Below, in pieces: positions 9,312 through 18,226 of a stretch of DNA of 64,000 nt. Source of the DNA: an uncultured Oscillospiraceae bacterium (GTDB taxonomy: Bacteria; Bacillota; Clostridia; Oscillospirales; Oscillospiraceae); assembly GCA_934659425.1 (NCBI GenBank), contig CAKUHU010000003.1, positions 62,001-126,000 of the forward strand. The letters run 5' to 3'. The number at the start of each line of letters is the position of its first letter. Position 1 is the first letter of the stretch. The position numbers and the translations under genes were made by a program. The notes under the pieces are model-generated. The model was not told the origin of the DNA. It did no database searches and worked only from the letters and a program-made list of their open reading frames with translations.

Positions 9312-9429
9312 GAAAAAGACCTCCTTCAAAGATGGAAAATGACAGAAATGGCACCGGAGAGGGGGATTCTACTGCTGGTCGATTGCCAATGGACCAAGCG
9401 GAGTGATACACTTGCGGCGAGGTAAGGTA

Positions 9430-9908
9430 GATGGACCAAGTAAGTCGACAAGGAGAAGATTATTGACCAGAGCAGGAGAGAACTGGGGCCTGCCCCAGCG
9501 GGAACTGGCTGAGAAGCTGTTTCTTTCAGATAAGGTGGTATCCAAATGGGGGCGGGGGATGAGTCTGCCGGATGTGGCCGTGCTCCAGCTGTTGAGTGAG
9601 GCCCTGGGTGTGACGATGACTGAGCTGCTCCGGGGAGAGCGGTTGACCGACGGCGGAGAACTGTCCGACGGAGAGGCAGAGGACCTTGTGACGGGGACGG
9701 TGGAGCTGTCGGCCCAAGGGTGGCAGGTGCGGGAGAGGAGCCGCATTCGCTGGAAGCTGACCTGGGTGATCTGTACGCTGCTGTACCTCAACAGGTGGGA
9801 TGTCTCCTGCCCGCATCCCTACAGAGCGGGGCGTCCCTGACGCTGACCCCGGTATTCTGCCTGGGATTTTTAGCAGCGGCCATGCTCGCTGGAAAACGAT
9901 ACGAATGA
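9430..9908 (+). pseudogene. Decayed XRE-type HTH regulator with membrane tail
   Basis: One frame holds an HTH_3 domain with the motif QRELAEKLFLSDKVVSKWGR and the following SLPDVAVLQLLSEALGVTM. The conserved N-terminal helix (KIIDQSRRELG) is read in a different frame just upstream, so a frameshift lies near 9480. After a first partial membrane helix (KLTWVICTLLYLN, near 9755) the frame breaks again. A second hydrophobic stretch (LTPVFCLGFLAAAMLAGKRYE) continues in another frame to 9908. No start codon with a ribosome site is apparent. I read it as a dead copy of the common Clostridia HTH plus transmembrane-helix regulator. It lies between ilvC and ilvD on the opposite strand. Confidence 0.75.
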
Positions 9909-9915
9909 TAAGCAA

Positions 9916-9957
9916 ACAGGCCGCCTGCCCAACCGGGTCAGGCGGCCTGTCGTTTTT
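9916..9957. terminator. Intrinsic terminator between ilvC and the HTH remnant
   Basis: Arms of about 15 bases (acaggccgcctg and its complement, one bulge) are followed on the plus strand by CGTTTTT. On the minus strand it lies immediately after the ilvC stop codon. Confidence 0.8.
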
Positions 9958-9960
9958 CCA

Positions 9961-10983
9961 TTAGGTGGAAGCGGTGTCCAAATCGGTGTCGCCGCCCCAG
10001 ATCATGTTCCGGCGCAGCTCTTCACCCACGACCTCCATGGGATGCTGGGCCATCTGCGCCCGCTTGGAGTTGAAGAAGGTGCGGCCAAAGCTCTTGTTCT
10101 CTGCGATCCATCTGCCGGCAAAGGTGCCGTCCTGGATGTCCTTCAAAACGGCCTTCATGTTCTTCTTGGTTTCCTCGTAGGGCAGTACCCGGGGACCGGA
10201 GACGTATTCACCAAACTCCGCGGTGTCGGAGATGGAGTAGTTCATGGCGGCCACGCCGCCCTTGTTGATAAGATCGATGATGAGCTTCATCTCGTGGATG
10301 CACTCAAAATAAGCGTTCTCCGGCTCATAGCCAGCTTCTACCAGGGTCTCAAAGCCGCACTTCATCAGTTCCACGACGCCGCCGCACAGCACGGCCTGCT
10401 CGCCGAAGAGGTCGGTCTCCGTCTCGCTGTTGAAGGTGGTCTCCATGACGCCGGCCCGGGCACCGCCGATGCCTGCGATATAGGCCAGGGCGATCTGATA
10501 GGCGTGGCCGGTGGCATCCTGCTCCACAGCGACCAGGCAGGGCACGCCCTTGCCGTTGACAAAGGTGGAGCGGACTGTGTGGCCGGGGCCCTTGGGGGCA
10601 GCCATGAACACGTCCACGCCCTTGGGAGGAGTGATCTGCTGATAGCGGATGTTGAAGCCATGGGCAAAAGCCAGAGCATTGCCCTCGGACAGGTTGGGGG
10701 CGATGTCCTTCTTATAGACATCGGCCTGGATCTCGTCGTTGATGAGCATCATCACGATGTCACCCCACTTGGCGGCCTCGGGGATGGTCTTGACGGTGAG
10801 CCCGGCCTTTTCTGCGGCGGCCCAGTTCTTGGAGCCTTCCCGCAGGCCGACGCAGACCTCACAGCCGGAATCCTTCAGGTTGAGGGCGTGGGCGTGGCCC
10901 TGGGAGCCATAGCCGATGATGGCGATCTTCTTGCCGTCCAGGTAGCTCAGGTCGCAATCCTTTTCGTAATACATCTTTGCCAT
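9961..10983 (-). CDS. ilvC: Ketol-acid reductoisomerase (NADP+)
   Basis: IlvC isomerises and reduces acetolactate and acetohydroxybutyrate. The 340-residue class I enzyme has the Rossmann motif [19 protein letters not shown], the cofactor-binding GLREGSKNW loop, [13 protein letters not shown], and the metal ligands in [11 protein letters not shown] and ECIHEMKLI. The ribosome site AAAGGAG is 8-9 bases upstream of the ATG. It lies 134 bases downstream of ilvN on the same strand and is probably cotranscribed from the T-box promoter. Confidence 0.97.
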   Translation of the reverse strand: MAKMYYEKDCDLSYLDGKKIAIIGYGSQGHAHALNLKDSGCEVCVGLREGSKNWAAAEKAGLTVKTIPEAAKWGDIVMMLINDEIQADVYKKDIAPNLSEGNALAFAHGFNIRYQQITPPKGVDVFMAAPKGPGHTVRSTFVNGKGVPCLVAVEQDATGHAYQIALAYIAGIGGARAGVMETTFNSETETDLFGEQAVLCGGVVELMKCGFETLVEAGYEPENAYFECIHEMKLIIDLINKGGVAAMNYSISDTAEFGEYVSGPRVLPYEETKKNMKAVLKDIQDGTFAGRWIAENKSFGRTFFNSKRAQMAQHPMEVVGEELRRNMIWGGDTDLDTAST

Positions 10984-11117
10984 GATAAAACACTCCTTTT
11001 AATTATATTGCTATCCTAAAAGTTGGAGGGTAGTTAATTTCAGATGGGATCCAAAGGTTTTCCGGTCTGCTGCTGGCGGTGCAGGCCTCTGCCTTTGCCG
11101 CTTCAGGCGAAGAAAAA

Positions 11118-11672
11118 TCAGAGGGTGGTTTTTCCCAAATTGAACTCTGTGGTCTCTTTGCACTCGTCGATAATGGTATAGGCACCCCGTTCCAAGGCGA
11201 CCATGCCGGTGCGGACAAGCTCCAAGATGCCGAAGGTCTCTAAAAGCTTCTGCATGGCTTCCGCCTTGGACTCATCGCCGATGAGGGCTAAGGTCAAAGA
11301 TTTGATGGATACGTCGATGATAGAGGAGCGGAAGATATTGGCGATCTGGATCACTTCATTTCGCACATCGGCGGTTTCCGCCTTTACCTTGAACATGACC
11401 AGCTCCCGACGGATAGACCGCTCGGGCAACAGCTCTTGCACTGAATGGATGGGGAATAGCTTGCGAATCTGGTTCATGAGCTGCTCAATCATGGCGGTGT
11501 CTCCCATGACCTCGATGGTAATGCGGGAAACGGCGGGGTCATCGGTGGTGCCCACAGCCAGGGACTCGATATTGTAGCCCTTCCGGGAAAACAGGCGGGA
11601 GATCTGAGAGAGGACACCGGAGGCGTTTTCCACCAGGACGGACAGGGTGTGGCGGGTATACTCGTTTTTCAT
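11118..11672 (-). CDS. ilvN: Acetolactate synthase small (regulatory) subunit
   Basis: The 184-residue subunit gives feedback control to IlvB. The N-terminal ACT domain is clear (HTLSVLVENASGVLSQISRL then GYNIESLAVG), and the C-terminal ALS_ss_C domain contains RELVMFKVKAE and LIGDESKAEAM. Length matches the longer IlvH/IlvN type. It starts 13 bases after ilvB with a GGAGG ribosome site, so the pair is tightly coupled. Confidence 0.95.
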   Translation of the reverse strand: MKNEYTRHTLSVLVENASGVLSQISRLFSRKGYNIESLAVGTTDDPAVSRITIEVMGDTAMIEQLMNQIRKLFPIHSVQELLPERSIRRELVMFKVKAETADVRNEVIQIANIFRSSIIDVSIKSLTLALIGDESKAEAMQKLLETFGILELVRTGMVALERGAYTIIDECKETTEFNLGKTTL

Positions 11673-11685
11673 CTGCGATACCTCC

Positions 11686-13395
11686 TCAATCCAGCAAGAA
11701 GTCGGTGACAGGGGTGCCGGCAGAGACCATGGGGTGGACCATGGCGTCTTTATCGATGGAGCATTCGATCACCCAGGGGGCGTTGCTCTCTGCGGCCTTG
11801 CGGAGAAGGCTTTCGAATTCAGCCTGGGTAGCGGCTCTGCCGCTTGCGATGCCATAAGCCTCAGCCAGTTTTACGAAATCAGGGCCCCGGTCCAGATCGC
11901 TCTGGGAATATCTCTCCTCATATATGAGGTGCTGCCACTGCCGGACCATGCCAAGGGTGTGGTTATTGAAAATAACGATAATGACTGGAATGTGATAGTG
12001 TTCTAAGGTGGCCAGTTCGTGGCAGTTCATGCGGAAGCAGCCGTCTCCGGTACACAGGACAATGGGGACACCGGGATTCCCCAGCGCCGCGCCCATGGCG
12101 GCCCCCACACCAAAGCCCATAGTGCCAAAGCCGCCGGAGGTAATGAACTGACCGGGCTGGGAGAAGTGGTAATACTGAGCTGCCCACATCTGATGCTGGC
12201 CCACGTCGGTGGCGATGATGGCCTTGCCGCCGGTCACACTCTGGATCGTCTCTAAAATCTCGTGGGGATGGAGAGTGTCATCTTTCTTCAGCGGAACTTC
12301 TTTGTGGGAAAAGACCCACTCTTTCCACTCGGGATAGTCATGGGCGGGCAACTTTTGATTGAGGAGCTGGAGGATTCTCCTGGCATCGCCGATGATGTGG
12401 TGGTCGGTCTTGACGTTCTTGTCGATCTCAGCCCGGTCGATGTCGATGTGAACGATGCGGGCCTTGGTGGCAAAGGTATCCGGATCCGTGGCTACCCGGT
12501 CGGAGAAGCGGCAGCCGATGGCGATCAGCAGGTCACATTCACTGACGGCGTAATTGGAGGCGTGGGAGCCGTGCATACCGATCATGCCGGTGAAGAGGGG
12601 GTGGTCGCCGGGGAGGGCCCCACCGCCCATAATAGTGGAGGCCACGGGGGCCTTCAAGGTCTCGACAAATTTGCGGAATTCAGGTACCGCACCCTTGGAG
12701 CGGATCACGCCGCCGCCCACTAAGATGAGGGGCTTGCTGGCCTCCTCAATCATGGACAGCAAGCGATTAATATCGCCGAAATCGGGCTCCGGGATCTTCA
12801 AGTCATGGCTGGAGCGGCGGAGCATAGCGGCCAGGCGGCCGTGGGCGGCGTGCTGCTCCACGGGGAGGTATTCATAATTCGCCGTGGCAGAGGTGATGTT
12901 TTTGGGAATGTCGATCAGCACCGGTCCAGGACGGCCTGACCGGGCGATGGCAAAGGCCTCCCGCATGATGTCAGCCAATTCCTGGGGAGAGCGGACCAGG
13001 TAGTTGCACTTGGTGATGGGCATGGTGATGCCGGTAATATCTACCTCCTGGAAAGCGTCCCGGCCGATCAGATTCTCGCTGACGTTACAGGTGATGAACA
13101 CGACGGGGGAGGAGTCGATATAGGCGGTGGCGATGCCGGTGGTCAGATTGGTAGCACCCGGGCCAGAGGTGGCAAAACACACCCCTACCTTGCCGGTGGA
13201 GCGGGCGTAGCCGTCGGCGGCGTGAGACGCGCCCTGCTCGTGGGCGGTCAAAACGTGGTGGATCTTGTCCTTATATCCGTGGAGCTCCAGCTCATCATAT
13301 ACATTCAGAATCGTGCCGCCGGGATAGCCGAACACCGTATCTACCCCTTGCTCCAGCAGGCATTCCAAAATAATTCGAGAACATGTCATTTGCAT
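11686..13395 (-). CDS. ilvB: Acetolactate synthase large (catalytic) subunit
   Basis: IlvB is a thiamine diphosphate and FAD enzyme that condenses pyruvate with pyruvate or 2-oxobutanoate. The 569-residue protein has the catalytic glutamate in AHEQGASHAADGYAR, the FAD and quinone-fold middle domain, and the ThDP motif GDGCFRMNCHELAT followed by the IFNNHTLGMVRQWQ segment. It is the first gene after the T-box leader. The 5-base ribosome site GGAGG lies upstream of ATGCAAATG; the first ATG at 13395 is used here. Confidence 0.96.
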   Translation of the reverse strand: MQMTCSRIILECLLEQGVDTVFGYPGGTILNVYDELELHGYKDKIHHVLTAHEQGASHAADGYARSTGKVGVCFATSGPGATNLTTGIATAYIDSSPVVFITCNVSENLIGRDAFQEVDITGITMPITKCNYLVRSPQELADIMREAFAIARSGRPGPVLIDIPKNITSATANYEYLPVEQHAAHGRLAAMLRRSSHDLKIPEPDFGDINRLLSMIEEASKPLILVGGGVIRSKGAVPEFRKFVETLKAPVASTIMGGGALPGDHPLFTGMIGMHGSHASNYAVSECDLLIAIGCRFSDRVATDPDTFATKARIVHIDIDRAEIDKNVKTDHHIIGDARRILQLLNQKLPAHDYPEWKEWVFSHKEVPLKKDDTLHPHEILETIQSVTGGKAIIATDVGQHQMWAAQYYHFSQPGQFITSGGFGTMGFGVGAAMGAALGNPGVPIVLCTGDGCFRMNCHELATLEHYHIPVIIVIFNNHTLGMVRQWQHLIYEERYSQSDLDRGPDFVKLAEAYGIASGRAATQAEFESLLRKAAESNAPWVIECSIDKDAMVHPMVSAGTPVTDFLLD

Positions 13396-13439
13396 GGATT
13401 GGGCCTCCTTTTGGCGCTTGGTATGGCAAAAACGGGGAG

Positions 13440-13690
13440 GAAAACAAAACGGCCTCGTCCCGATATAGGACGAAGCCGTCTACTCCGTGGTACCACCTAA
13501 ATTCGCGGGAAGGCCCCGCGCACTCAAACCTATAACGGAGGTGTCCGTCCTTGCTTAGTAAGACTTGCCGTTCAGCAAGGCCGCTCTCGGGTGATATTCG
13601 GTGTCACCCCCCACGAAAGCTTACACCAACCGCTTCCTCTCTTTGCTGATGGGGTGGACCTACTTGTCCGGTCACTGCGTTTTCCTATAA
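13440..13690 (-). promoter_or_regulatory. T-box leader (probable tRNA-Ile sensor) of ilvBNC
   Basis: On the minus strand the hallmark T-box TAGGTGGTACCACGG (13484-13498) lies between an antiterminator-type region and a terminator (arms ggcttcgtcc and ggacgaggcc, then TTTTGTTTT, 13443-13480). The upstream Stem I region carries an AGAGAGGAAG element near 13636. The apparent specifier loop (13589-13600) reads GAATATCACC, in which ATC (Ile) is the most plausible specifier codon. Uncharged tRNA would stabilise the antiterminator and switch on ilvB, ilvN and ilvC. The specifier assignment was made by eye. Confidence 0.92.
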
Positions 13691-13703
13691 CTTATTATCC
13701 AAC

Positions 13704-13732
13704 ATAATAATGCAGCAAATTCGATTTGTCAA
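13704..13732 (-). promoter_or_regulatory. Sigma-A promoter of the ilv T-box operon
   Basis: TTGACA (13732-13727) and TATTAT (13709-13704) are separated by exactly 17 bases, just upstream of the T-box leader. Confidence 0.8.
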
Positions 13733-13900
13733 TTAGGGAAACTGCGATTTCGGCGATTTTACCGACAGGCGAAGACAGAAGAGAAGTTTCATTGGGTGGA
13801 AATAAAAAGGAAGGAAGGTAAAAAAATTCCGGATTTGGATCAAAAAAGTAAACTTGGAGTATAAATTTAAAAATGGGATTGATTTTTTGTGACAAGACTC

Positions 13901-13929
13901 TGGACTTTTACGCAAATATGAACTATTAT
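13901..13929 (+). promoter_or_regulatory. Candidate promoter of the rnf operon
   Basis: TGGACT and TATTAT are separated by 17 bases, about 60 bases upstream of rnfC, in an AT-rich gap. Confidence 0.55.
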
Positions 13930-13990
13930 ATAAGAGTTTGAAGCGCAAAGTTCTTGGGGAAAGAGAAAGCGAAAAAATTGAGGTGAGGCT

Positions 13991-15346
13991 ATGTTGTATC
14001 AGTTTTTCGGCGGGGTCCATCCCGCTGAACACAAAGACCTGACCGAGCACAAGGCCACAACGCCCCTGGCAGAAGCGCCAGCCCAGGTGGTCATCCCCAT
14101 GTCCATGCATGTGGGTGCCCCCTGTAAGCCAGTCGTAAAGGCTGGGGACGAGGTGAAAGTGGGTACGCTCATCGGCGAGATGGCCGGTTTGGGCGCTCCT
14201 ATCCACGCCAGTGTGTCCGGTAAGGTCGTGGCCGTAGAGCCCAGGCCCTACGGCGGCGGTGGGATGATGATGTCTGTGGTGATCGAAAATGATTTCCAGG
14301 ATACTCCCGATCCCTCCATTCAGCACCGGGACAACGTGGACGCGCTGACCGGGGCGGAGATCATTGAAATTGTTAAGAACGCCGGTATCACCGGTATGGG
14401 CGGCGCGGGCTTCCCCACCCACGTCAAACTCTCCGGCGCGGTCGGCAAAGTAGACACCCTGATCCTCAATGGTGCGGAGTGTGAGCCTTATATCACCTCT
14501 GACCACCGGCTCATGCTGGAGCGGGGAGAAGCTGTCATCGGCGGTGCCCGGCTCATGGCGAAGGCAGTGGGGCTGAAAGCGGCCACCATTGGCATTGAGC
14601 TCAACAAGCCTGATGCCATCGAGCATTTGAAGGCGTTGGTTGGTTCGGCTGGCGACGTACATATTGAAGGGCTGAAGACCCGGTATCCCCAGGGCGCTGA
14701 GAAACAGCTCATTCAGATGATCACCGGCCGCCAGGTGCCGCCGGGGAAATTGCCCGCCGACGTACAGTGCGTGGTGTGCAATGTGGCTACCGCCGCCGCT
14801 GTCTACGACGCGGTGACAGAGGGAAAGCCCTTGACCTGCCGCGGGGTGACGCTGACCGGCGGCGCTCTGACTGAGCCTATGAACGTGATGGCTCCCGTGG
14901 GCACTCCTGTAAGTCATCTCATCAAGATGGCGGGCGGCTTCAAGGGGGATCCTGATCGGGTGCTTTACGGCGGCCCCATGATGGGTAACCCGATCTACAA
15001 TCTGGATGCACCTATGATGAAGTCTACCAACTGTATTCTGAGCTTGACCACCGAAGAGGCGGCTGCCCAGGATCCGGCCCAGACCTGCATCCGCTGCGGC
15101 AAGTGCGTGGAGGCTTGCCCCATGCGCTTGACACCGCTGTTCATGCGCATGAACGTGAACAAGCGCCGCTGGAGCGAGGTGGAGGCCCTGCGGGTGATGG
15201 ACTGTATCGAGTGCGGCTCTTGTAACTATATCTGCCCGGCCCGTCTGCCTCTGGTCCAGTCTTTCCGCACCGCGAAGTTCGCAATCCGGGAAGAGGCTGC
15301 CAAGGCGAAGGCGGCTCAGCAAGCAAAGGAGGCGGCGAAAGCATGA
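13991..15346 (+). CDS. rnfC: Rnf electron transport complex subunit C
   Basis: RnfC is the peripheral subunit that links the Rnf complex to NAD. The 451-residue protein has the RnfC N-terminal barrel and sandwich region, the NADH/FMN motif MGGAGFPTHVKL (about residue 137), GAECEPYITSDHR, and two 4Fe-4S binding motifs (CIRCGKCVEACP and CIECGSCNYICP) near the C-terminus. A GAGGTGAG ribosome site precedes the ATG. It is the first gene of an rnfCDGEAB operon, the order normal for Clostridia. Its stop overlaps the rnfD start. Confidence 0.96.
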   Translation: MLYQFFGGVHPAEHKDLTEHKATTPLAEAPAQVVIPMSMHVGAPCKPVVKAGDEVKVGTLIGEMAGLGAPIHASVSGKVVAVEPRPYGGGGMMMSVVIENDFQDTPDPSIQHRDNVDALTGAEIIEIVKNAGITGMGGAGFPTHVKLSGAVGKVDTLILNGAECEPYITSDHRLMLERGEAVIGGARLMAKAVGLKAATIGIELNKPDAIEHLKALVGSAGDVHIEGLKTRYPQGAEKQLIQMITGRQVPPGKLPADVQCVVCNVATAAAVYDAVTEGKPLTCRGVTLTGGALTEPMNVMAPVGTPVSHLIKMAGGFKGDPDRVLYGGPMMGNPIYNLDAPMMKSTNCILSLTTEEAAAQDPAQTCIRCGKCVEACPMRLTPLFMRMNVNKRRWSEVEALRVMDCIECGSCNYICPARLPLVQSFRTAKFAIREEAAKAKAAQQAKEAAKA

Positions 15347-16416
15347 ATGAGAACAAAGAACTGAAGCTGACAGTCGCGTCCTCCCCCCATGTCAACTCCC
15401 CGGTAAGCACTCGTTCCCTGATGCTGGACGTGCTGATTGCCCTGGTCCCCGCCCTGTGTGCGGGTGTCTATTTCTTTGGCCCCCGGGCGCTGATCCTCAC
15501 CGCCGTCTCTGTGGTCGGCTGCGAGTTTTTTGAGTGGCTTTATCGGAAGCTGCTGAAGAAGCCCCAGACCGGGGGAGACCTGTCTGCCGCCGTCACCGGC
15601 GTGTTGCTGGCCTTTGTCTGCCCCGTGGCGCTGCCCTACTGGACTATCCTTATCGGCGACTTTTTCGCTATGTTTGTGGTCAAGCAGCTTTTCGGCGGCT
15701 TGGGCAAGAACTTCGTGAACCCGGCTCTGGCCGGCCGCGCCTTCCTGATGTTGTCCTACCCTGTACTTATGACCACTTGGGTCAAGCCAGGCGTCAGCAA
15801 TTGGCTGGGCATCACTGCCGCGTCTGCTGACGCGGTCACCGCAGCCACTCCCATGGCCACCATGCACGGCTCCACTGTGGCCGCCGCCACCTTGCCCTGG
15901 CTGGGCGATGCGGGCTCCACTCTGGGCGATTTGTTTGTTGGTAATGTGGGCGGTTGTATCGGTGAGGTGTCTGCCCTGGCCCTGTTGCTGGGCGGCATTT
16001 ACCTTATCTGGAGGGGTGTCATCCATGTTCGCATTCCCGGCGCCTATATCGGTACCGTGGCTGTTTTGACCCTCCTCTTCGCCAAGGGGAATCCCAACTT
16101 TGAGTGGATGCTTTCCCAGATTTTGGGCGGCGGCTTGCTGCTGGGCGCCTTCTTTATGGCCACCGACTATGTCACAAGTCCCTGCACCCCCAAGGGTGAG
16201 ATCATCTTTGGCGTGGGCTGCGGGCTGCTGACCGTGTTCATCCGCTATTTTGGCGGCTATCCTGAGGGTGTCAGCTATGCCATTTTGCTGATGAATATCT
16301 GCACCCCCATCATTGAGAAGTATACTCGTCCCAGCCGCTTTGGTATTTCTAAGGAGGATGTGAAGGCCGCCAAGGAAGCTGCCAAAGCTGCAAAGAAAGG
16401 GGGCGCTAAGGCATGA
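15343..16416 (+). CDS. rnfD: Rnf electron transport complex subunit D
   Basis: RnfD is a flavin-bearing membrane subunit that helps couple electron transfer to ion translocation. The 357-residue protein has about nine or ten membrane helices. It has the conserved GGLGKNFVNPALAGRAFL stretch and a probable covalent FMN threonine in DAVTAATPMA (about residue 165). The C-terminus is Lys/Ala-rich. It overlaps rnfC and rnfG by 4 bases each, indicating translational coupling. Confidence 0.95.
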   Translation: MNENKELKLTVASSPHVNSPVSTRSLMLDVLIALVPALCAGVYFFGPRALILTAVSVVGCEFFEWLYRKLLKKPQTGGDLSAAVTGVLLAFVCPVALPYWTILIGDFFAMFVVKQLFGGLGKNFVNPALAGRAFLMLSYPVLMTTWVKPGVSNWLGITAASADAVTAATPMATMHGSTVAAATLPWLGDAGSTLGDLFVGNVGGCIGEVSALALLLGGIYLIWRGVIHVRIPGAYIGTVAVLTLLFAKGNPNFEWMLSQILGGGLLLGAFFMATDYVTSPCTPKGEIIFGVGCGLLTVFIRYFGGYPEGVSYAILLMNICTPIIEKYTRPSRFGISKEDVKAAKEAAKAAKKGGAKA

Positions 16417-16967
16417 GTGAGACTGCTGCTGCAAAGAAGAATGATTCCGGTATGGCCAAGCTGACCATTACGCTGGCCGCCATTTGTGCCGCCTGTGCGT
16501 TGGTGTTGGGCCTGGTCAACATGATCACCGCTGACCCGATTGCTGCCGTTCAGGAGCAGAAGAACAACGCCGCCATGGCCGAAGTGCTGCCCGCCGACTC
16601 CTATGAGGAGGTGGAATACACCGGCAGCGACACGAGCATCCAGTCGGTCCATAAAGCCGGCGACGCAGGTTACGTAGTGGAGGTCAGTCCCTCGGGTTCC
16701 TTCAGCGGCACGCTCACCATTATGGTGGGTGTCAATGCTGACGGCACCGTCTCCGGTGTGGCCGTCACCAAATCTGGTGAGACCTCCGGCTTGGGCGACA
16801 ACGCCAAGAAGGCCGATTTCCGGTCACAGTTTATCGGACTGTCTGGTGAGGTGAAGGTCACCAAGGACGGCGGCGTGATCAACGCAATCACCGGAGCCAC
16901 TATCACCACTCGGTCGGTGGCTCTCGGCGTCACCTCCGCTTTGGCTGTTGCGGCCGAGCTGGGTTAA
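16413..16967 (+). CDS. rnfG: Rnf electron transport complex subunit G
   Basis: RnfG carries covalent FMN on the outer face of the membrane. The 184-residue protein has one N-terminal membrane helix (about residues 15-38) and an FMN-binding domain. The flavinylation motif is TGATITTRSV near residue 163, with threonine as the expected attachment site. GETSGLGDNAKK is also characteristic. It overlaps rnfD. Flavinylation needs an ApbE transferase, which is not in this window. Confidence 0.95.
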   Translation: MSETAAAKKNDSGMAKLTITLAAICAACALVLGLVNMITADPIAAVQEQKNNAAMAEVLPADSYEEVEYTGSDTSIQSVHKAGDAGYVVEVSPSGSFSGTLTIMVGVNADGTVSGVAVTKSGETSGLGDNAKKADFRSQFIGLSGEVKVTKDGGVINAITGATITTRSVALGVTSALAVAAELG

Positions 16968-16979
16968 GGAGGGACAGCT

Positions 16980-17621
16980 ATGAATTTCAAACAACAATTT
17001 AAAGAAGGCCTGATCACCCAGAATCCGGTCACGGTCCAACTGCTGGGTATGTGCTCGGTGATGGCCATCACCACCAGCCTGTTCAACGGCATCGGCATGG
17101 GCCTGTCTGTTCTGGTGATCCTGACCCTGTCCAACATCTTTATCGCCGCACTGCGGAAGATCATTCCCAATAAGATCCGGATCGCCTGTTTCATCGTGGT
17201 CATTGCCACCTTCGTTACGGTGGTAGATCTGCTGCTGCAGGCTTATATCCCCGATCTGGCGGAGAACCTGGGCGTGTTCATCCCTCTGATTGTGGTCAAC
17301 TGTATCATCTTGGGCCGTGCTGAGGCGTTTGCCTCCAAAAACGGCGTGGCCGCCTCCGCAGTGGACGGCGTCTGCCAGGGCTTGGGTTATACGGTGATTC
17401 TTATTGTGATGTGTGTGGTCCGCGAATTCCTGGGGAAGGGGACTTTCGGCGGCGGTGTTCTTTCCGCTGACGGGATCCAGATTCTTCCCAGCAATTTTGC
17501 AGCGCTGGGTATGGCGCTGCCTGTGGGAGGCTTCCTGACCTTGGCTTCGGTCATTGCGACGATGCAATATTTCCTCAACCGTCCCCAAAAGTCTGAGAAG
17601 AAAGAGGAGGTGGCCAAGTAA
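16980..17621 (+). CDS. rnfE: Rnf electron transport complex subunit E
   Basis: RnfE is one of the two homologous six-helix membrane subunits (with RnfA) that form the core of the complex. The 213-residue protein begins with FKEGLITQNPVTVQLLGMC and contains the conserved PLIVVNCIILGRAEAFASKN segment; the cysteine there (VNCIILGRAE) matches the membrane Fe-S ligand position. The ribosome site AAGGAGG is 6 bases upstream. The stop codon overlaps the rnfA start. Confidence 0.95.
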   Translation: MNFKQQFKEGLITQNPVTVQLLGMCSVMAITTSLFNGIGMGLSVLVILTLSNIFIAALRKIIPNKIRIACFIVVIATFVTVVDLLLQAYIPDLAENLGVFIPLIVVNCIILGRAEAFASKNGVAASAVDGVCQGLGYTVILIVMCVVREFLGKGTFGGGVLSADGIQILPSNFAALGMALPVGGFLTLASVIATMQYFLNRPQKSEKKEEVAK

Positions 17622-18211
17622 TGAGTTTCGAATCTCTGTTTACCATTGCAATGGGCGCCATTCTGGTCAATAACTTTATCTTCTCCCAGTTCTTGGGTAT
17701 CTGCCCCTTCATGGGCGTGTCCAAATCTACAGATACTGCTTCCGGTATGGGCCTGGCCGTTACCTTCGTTATGGGCTTAGCCTCTGCGGTATGCTGGCCA
17801 ATCAACCACTTCATTCTGGAGCCCAATGGCCTGGTGTTCATGCAGACCATCGTGTTCATCCTGGTCATCGCCTCCCTGGTGCAGTTCATTGAGATGTTCC
17901 TCCAGAAGTCCATGCCCTCCCTGTATACCGCCCTTGGTGTGTATCTGCCCTTGATCACCACCAACTGCGCTGTGCTGGGCGTGGTGCTTCAGAATACGCA
18001 GAACAGCTACAGCTTTATCGAGAGCGTGGTGTATGGCGTCACCGGAGGCCTGGGCTTCCTGCTGGCCATTTACCTCTTTGCCGCTGTGCGGGAGAAGCTG
18101 GAGTTTGCCGAGGTGCCCAAGTCTTTTGAGGGCTTCCCCATCGCGCTTGTTACTGCCGGGCTGCTGGCCCTGTGCTTCATGGGCTTCTCCGGCCTGAAGA
18201 TCTTCGGGTAA
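17621..18211 (+). CDS. rnfA: Rnf electron transport complex subunit A
   Basis: RnfA is the partner of RnfE in the ion-translocating core. The 196-residue, six-helix protein shows NNFIFSQFLGICPFMGVSKS and YLPLITTNCAVLGVVLQN, each carrying a conserved cysteine proposed to hold a shared [2Fe-2S] cluster with RnfE. The start codon overlaps the rnfE stop. Confidence 0.95.
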   Translation: MSFESLFTIAMGAILVNNFIFSQFLGICPFMGVSKSTDTASGMGLAVTFVMGLASAVCWPINHFILEPNGLVFMQTIVFILVIASLVQFIEMFLQKSMPSLYTALGVYLPLITTNCAVLGVVLQNTQNSYSFIESVVYGVTGGLGFLLAIYLFAAVREKLEFAEVPKSFEGFPIALVTAGLLALCFMGFSGLKIFG

Positions 18212-18226
18212 GGAGGAGAAGAAGAA

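Noticed and set aside
10042..11019. Long plus-strand open frame opposite ilvC
   Set aside because: It mirrors ilvC codons, lacks a ribosome site and has no recognisable domain; G+C-rich genes commonly give such antisense frames.
13561..13690. Separate small gene in the ilvB leader
   Set aside because: The sequence is fully explained by T-box Stem I and following stems; open frames there lack ribosome sites.
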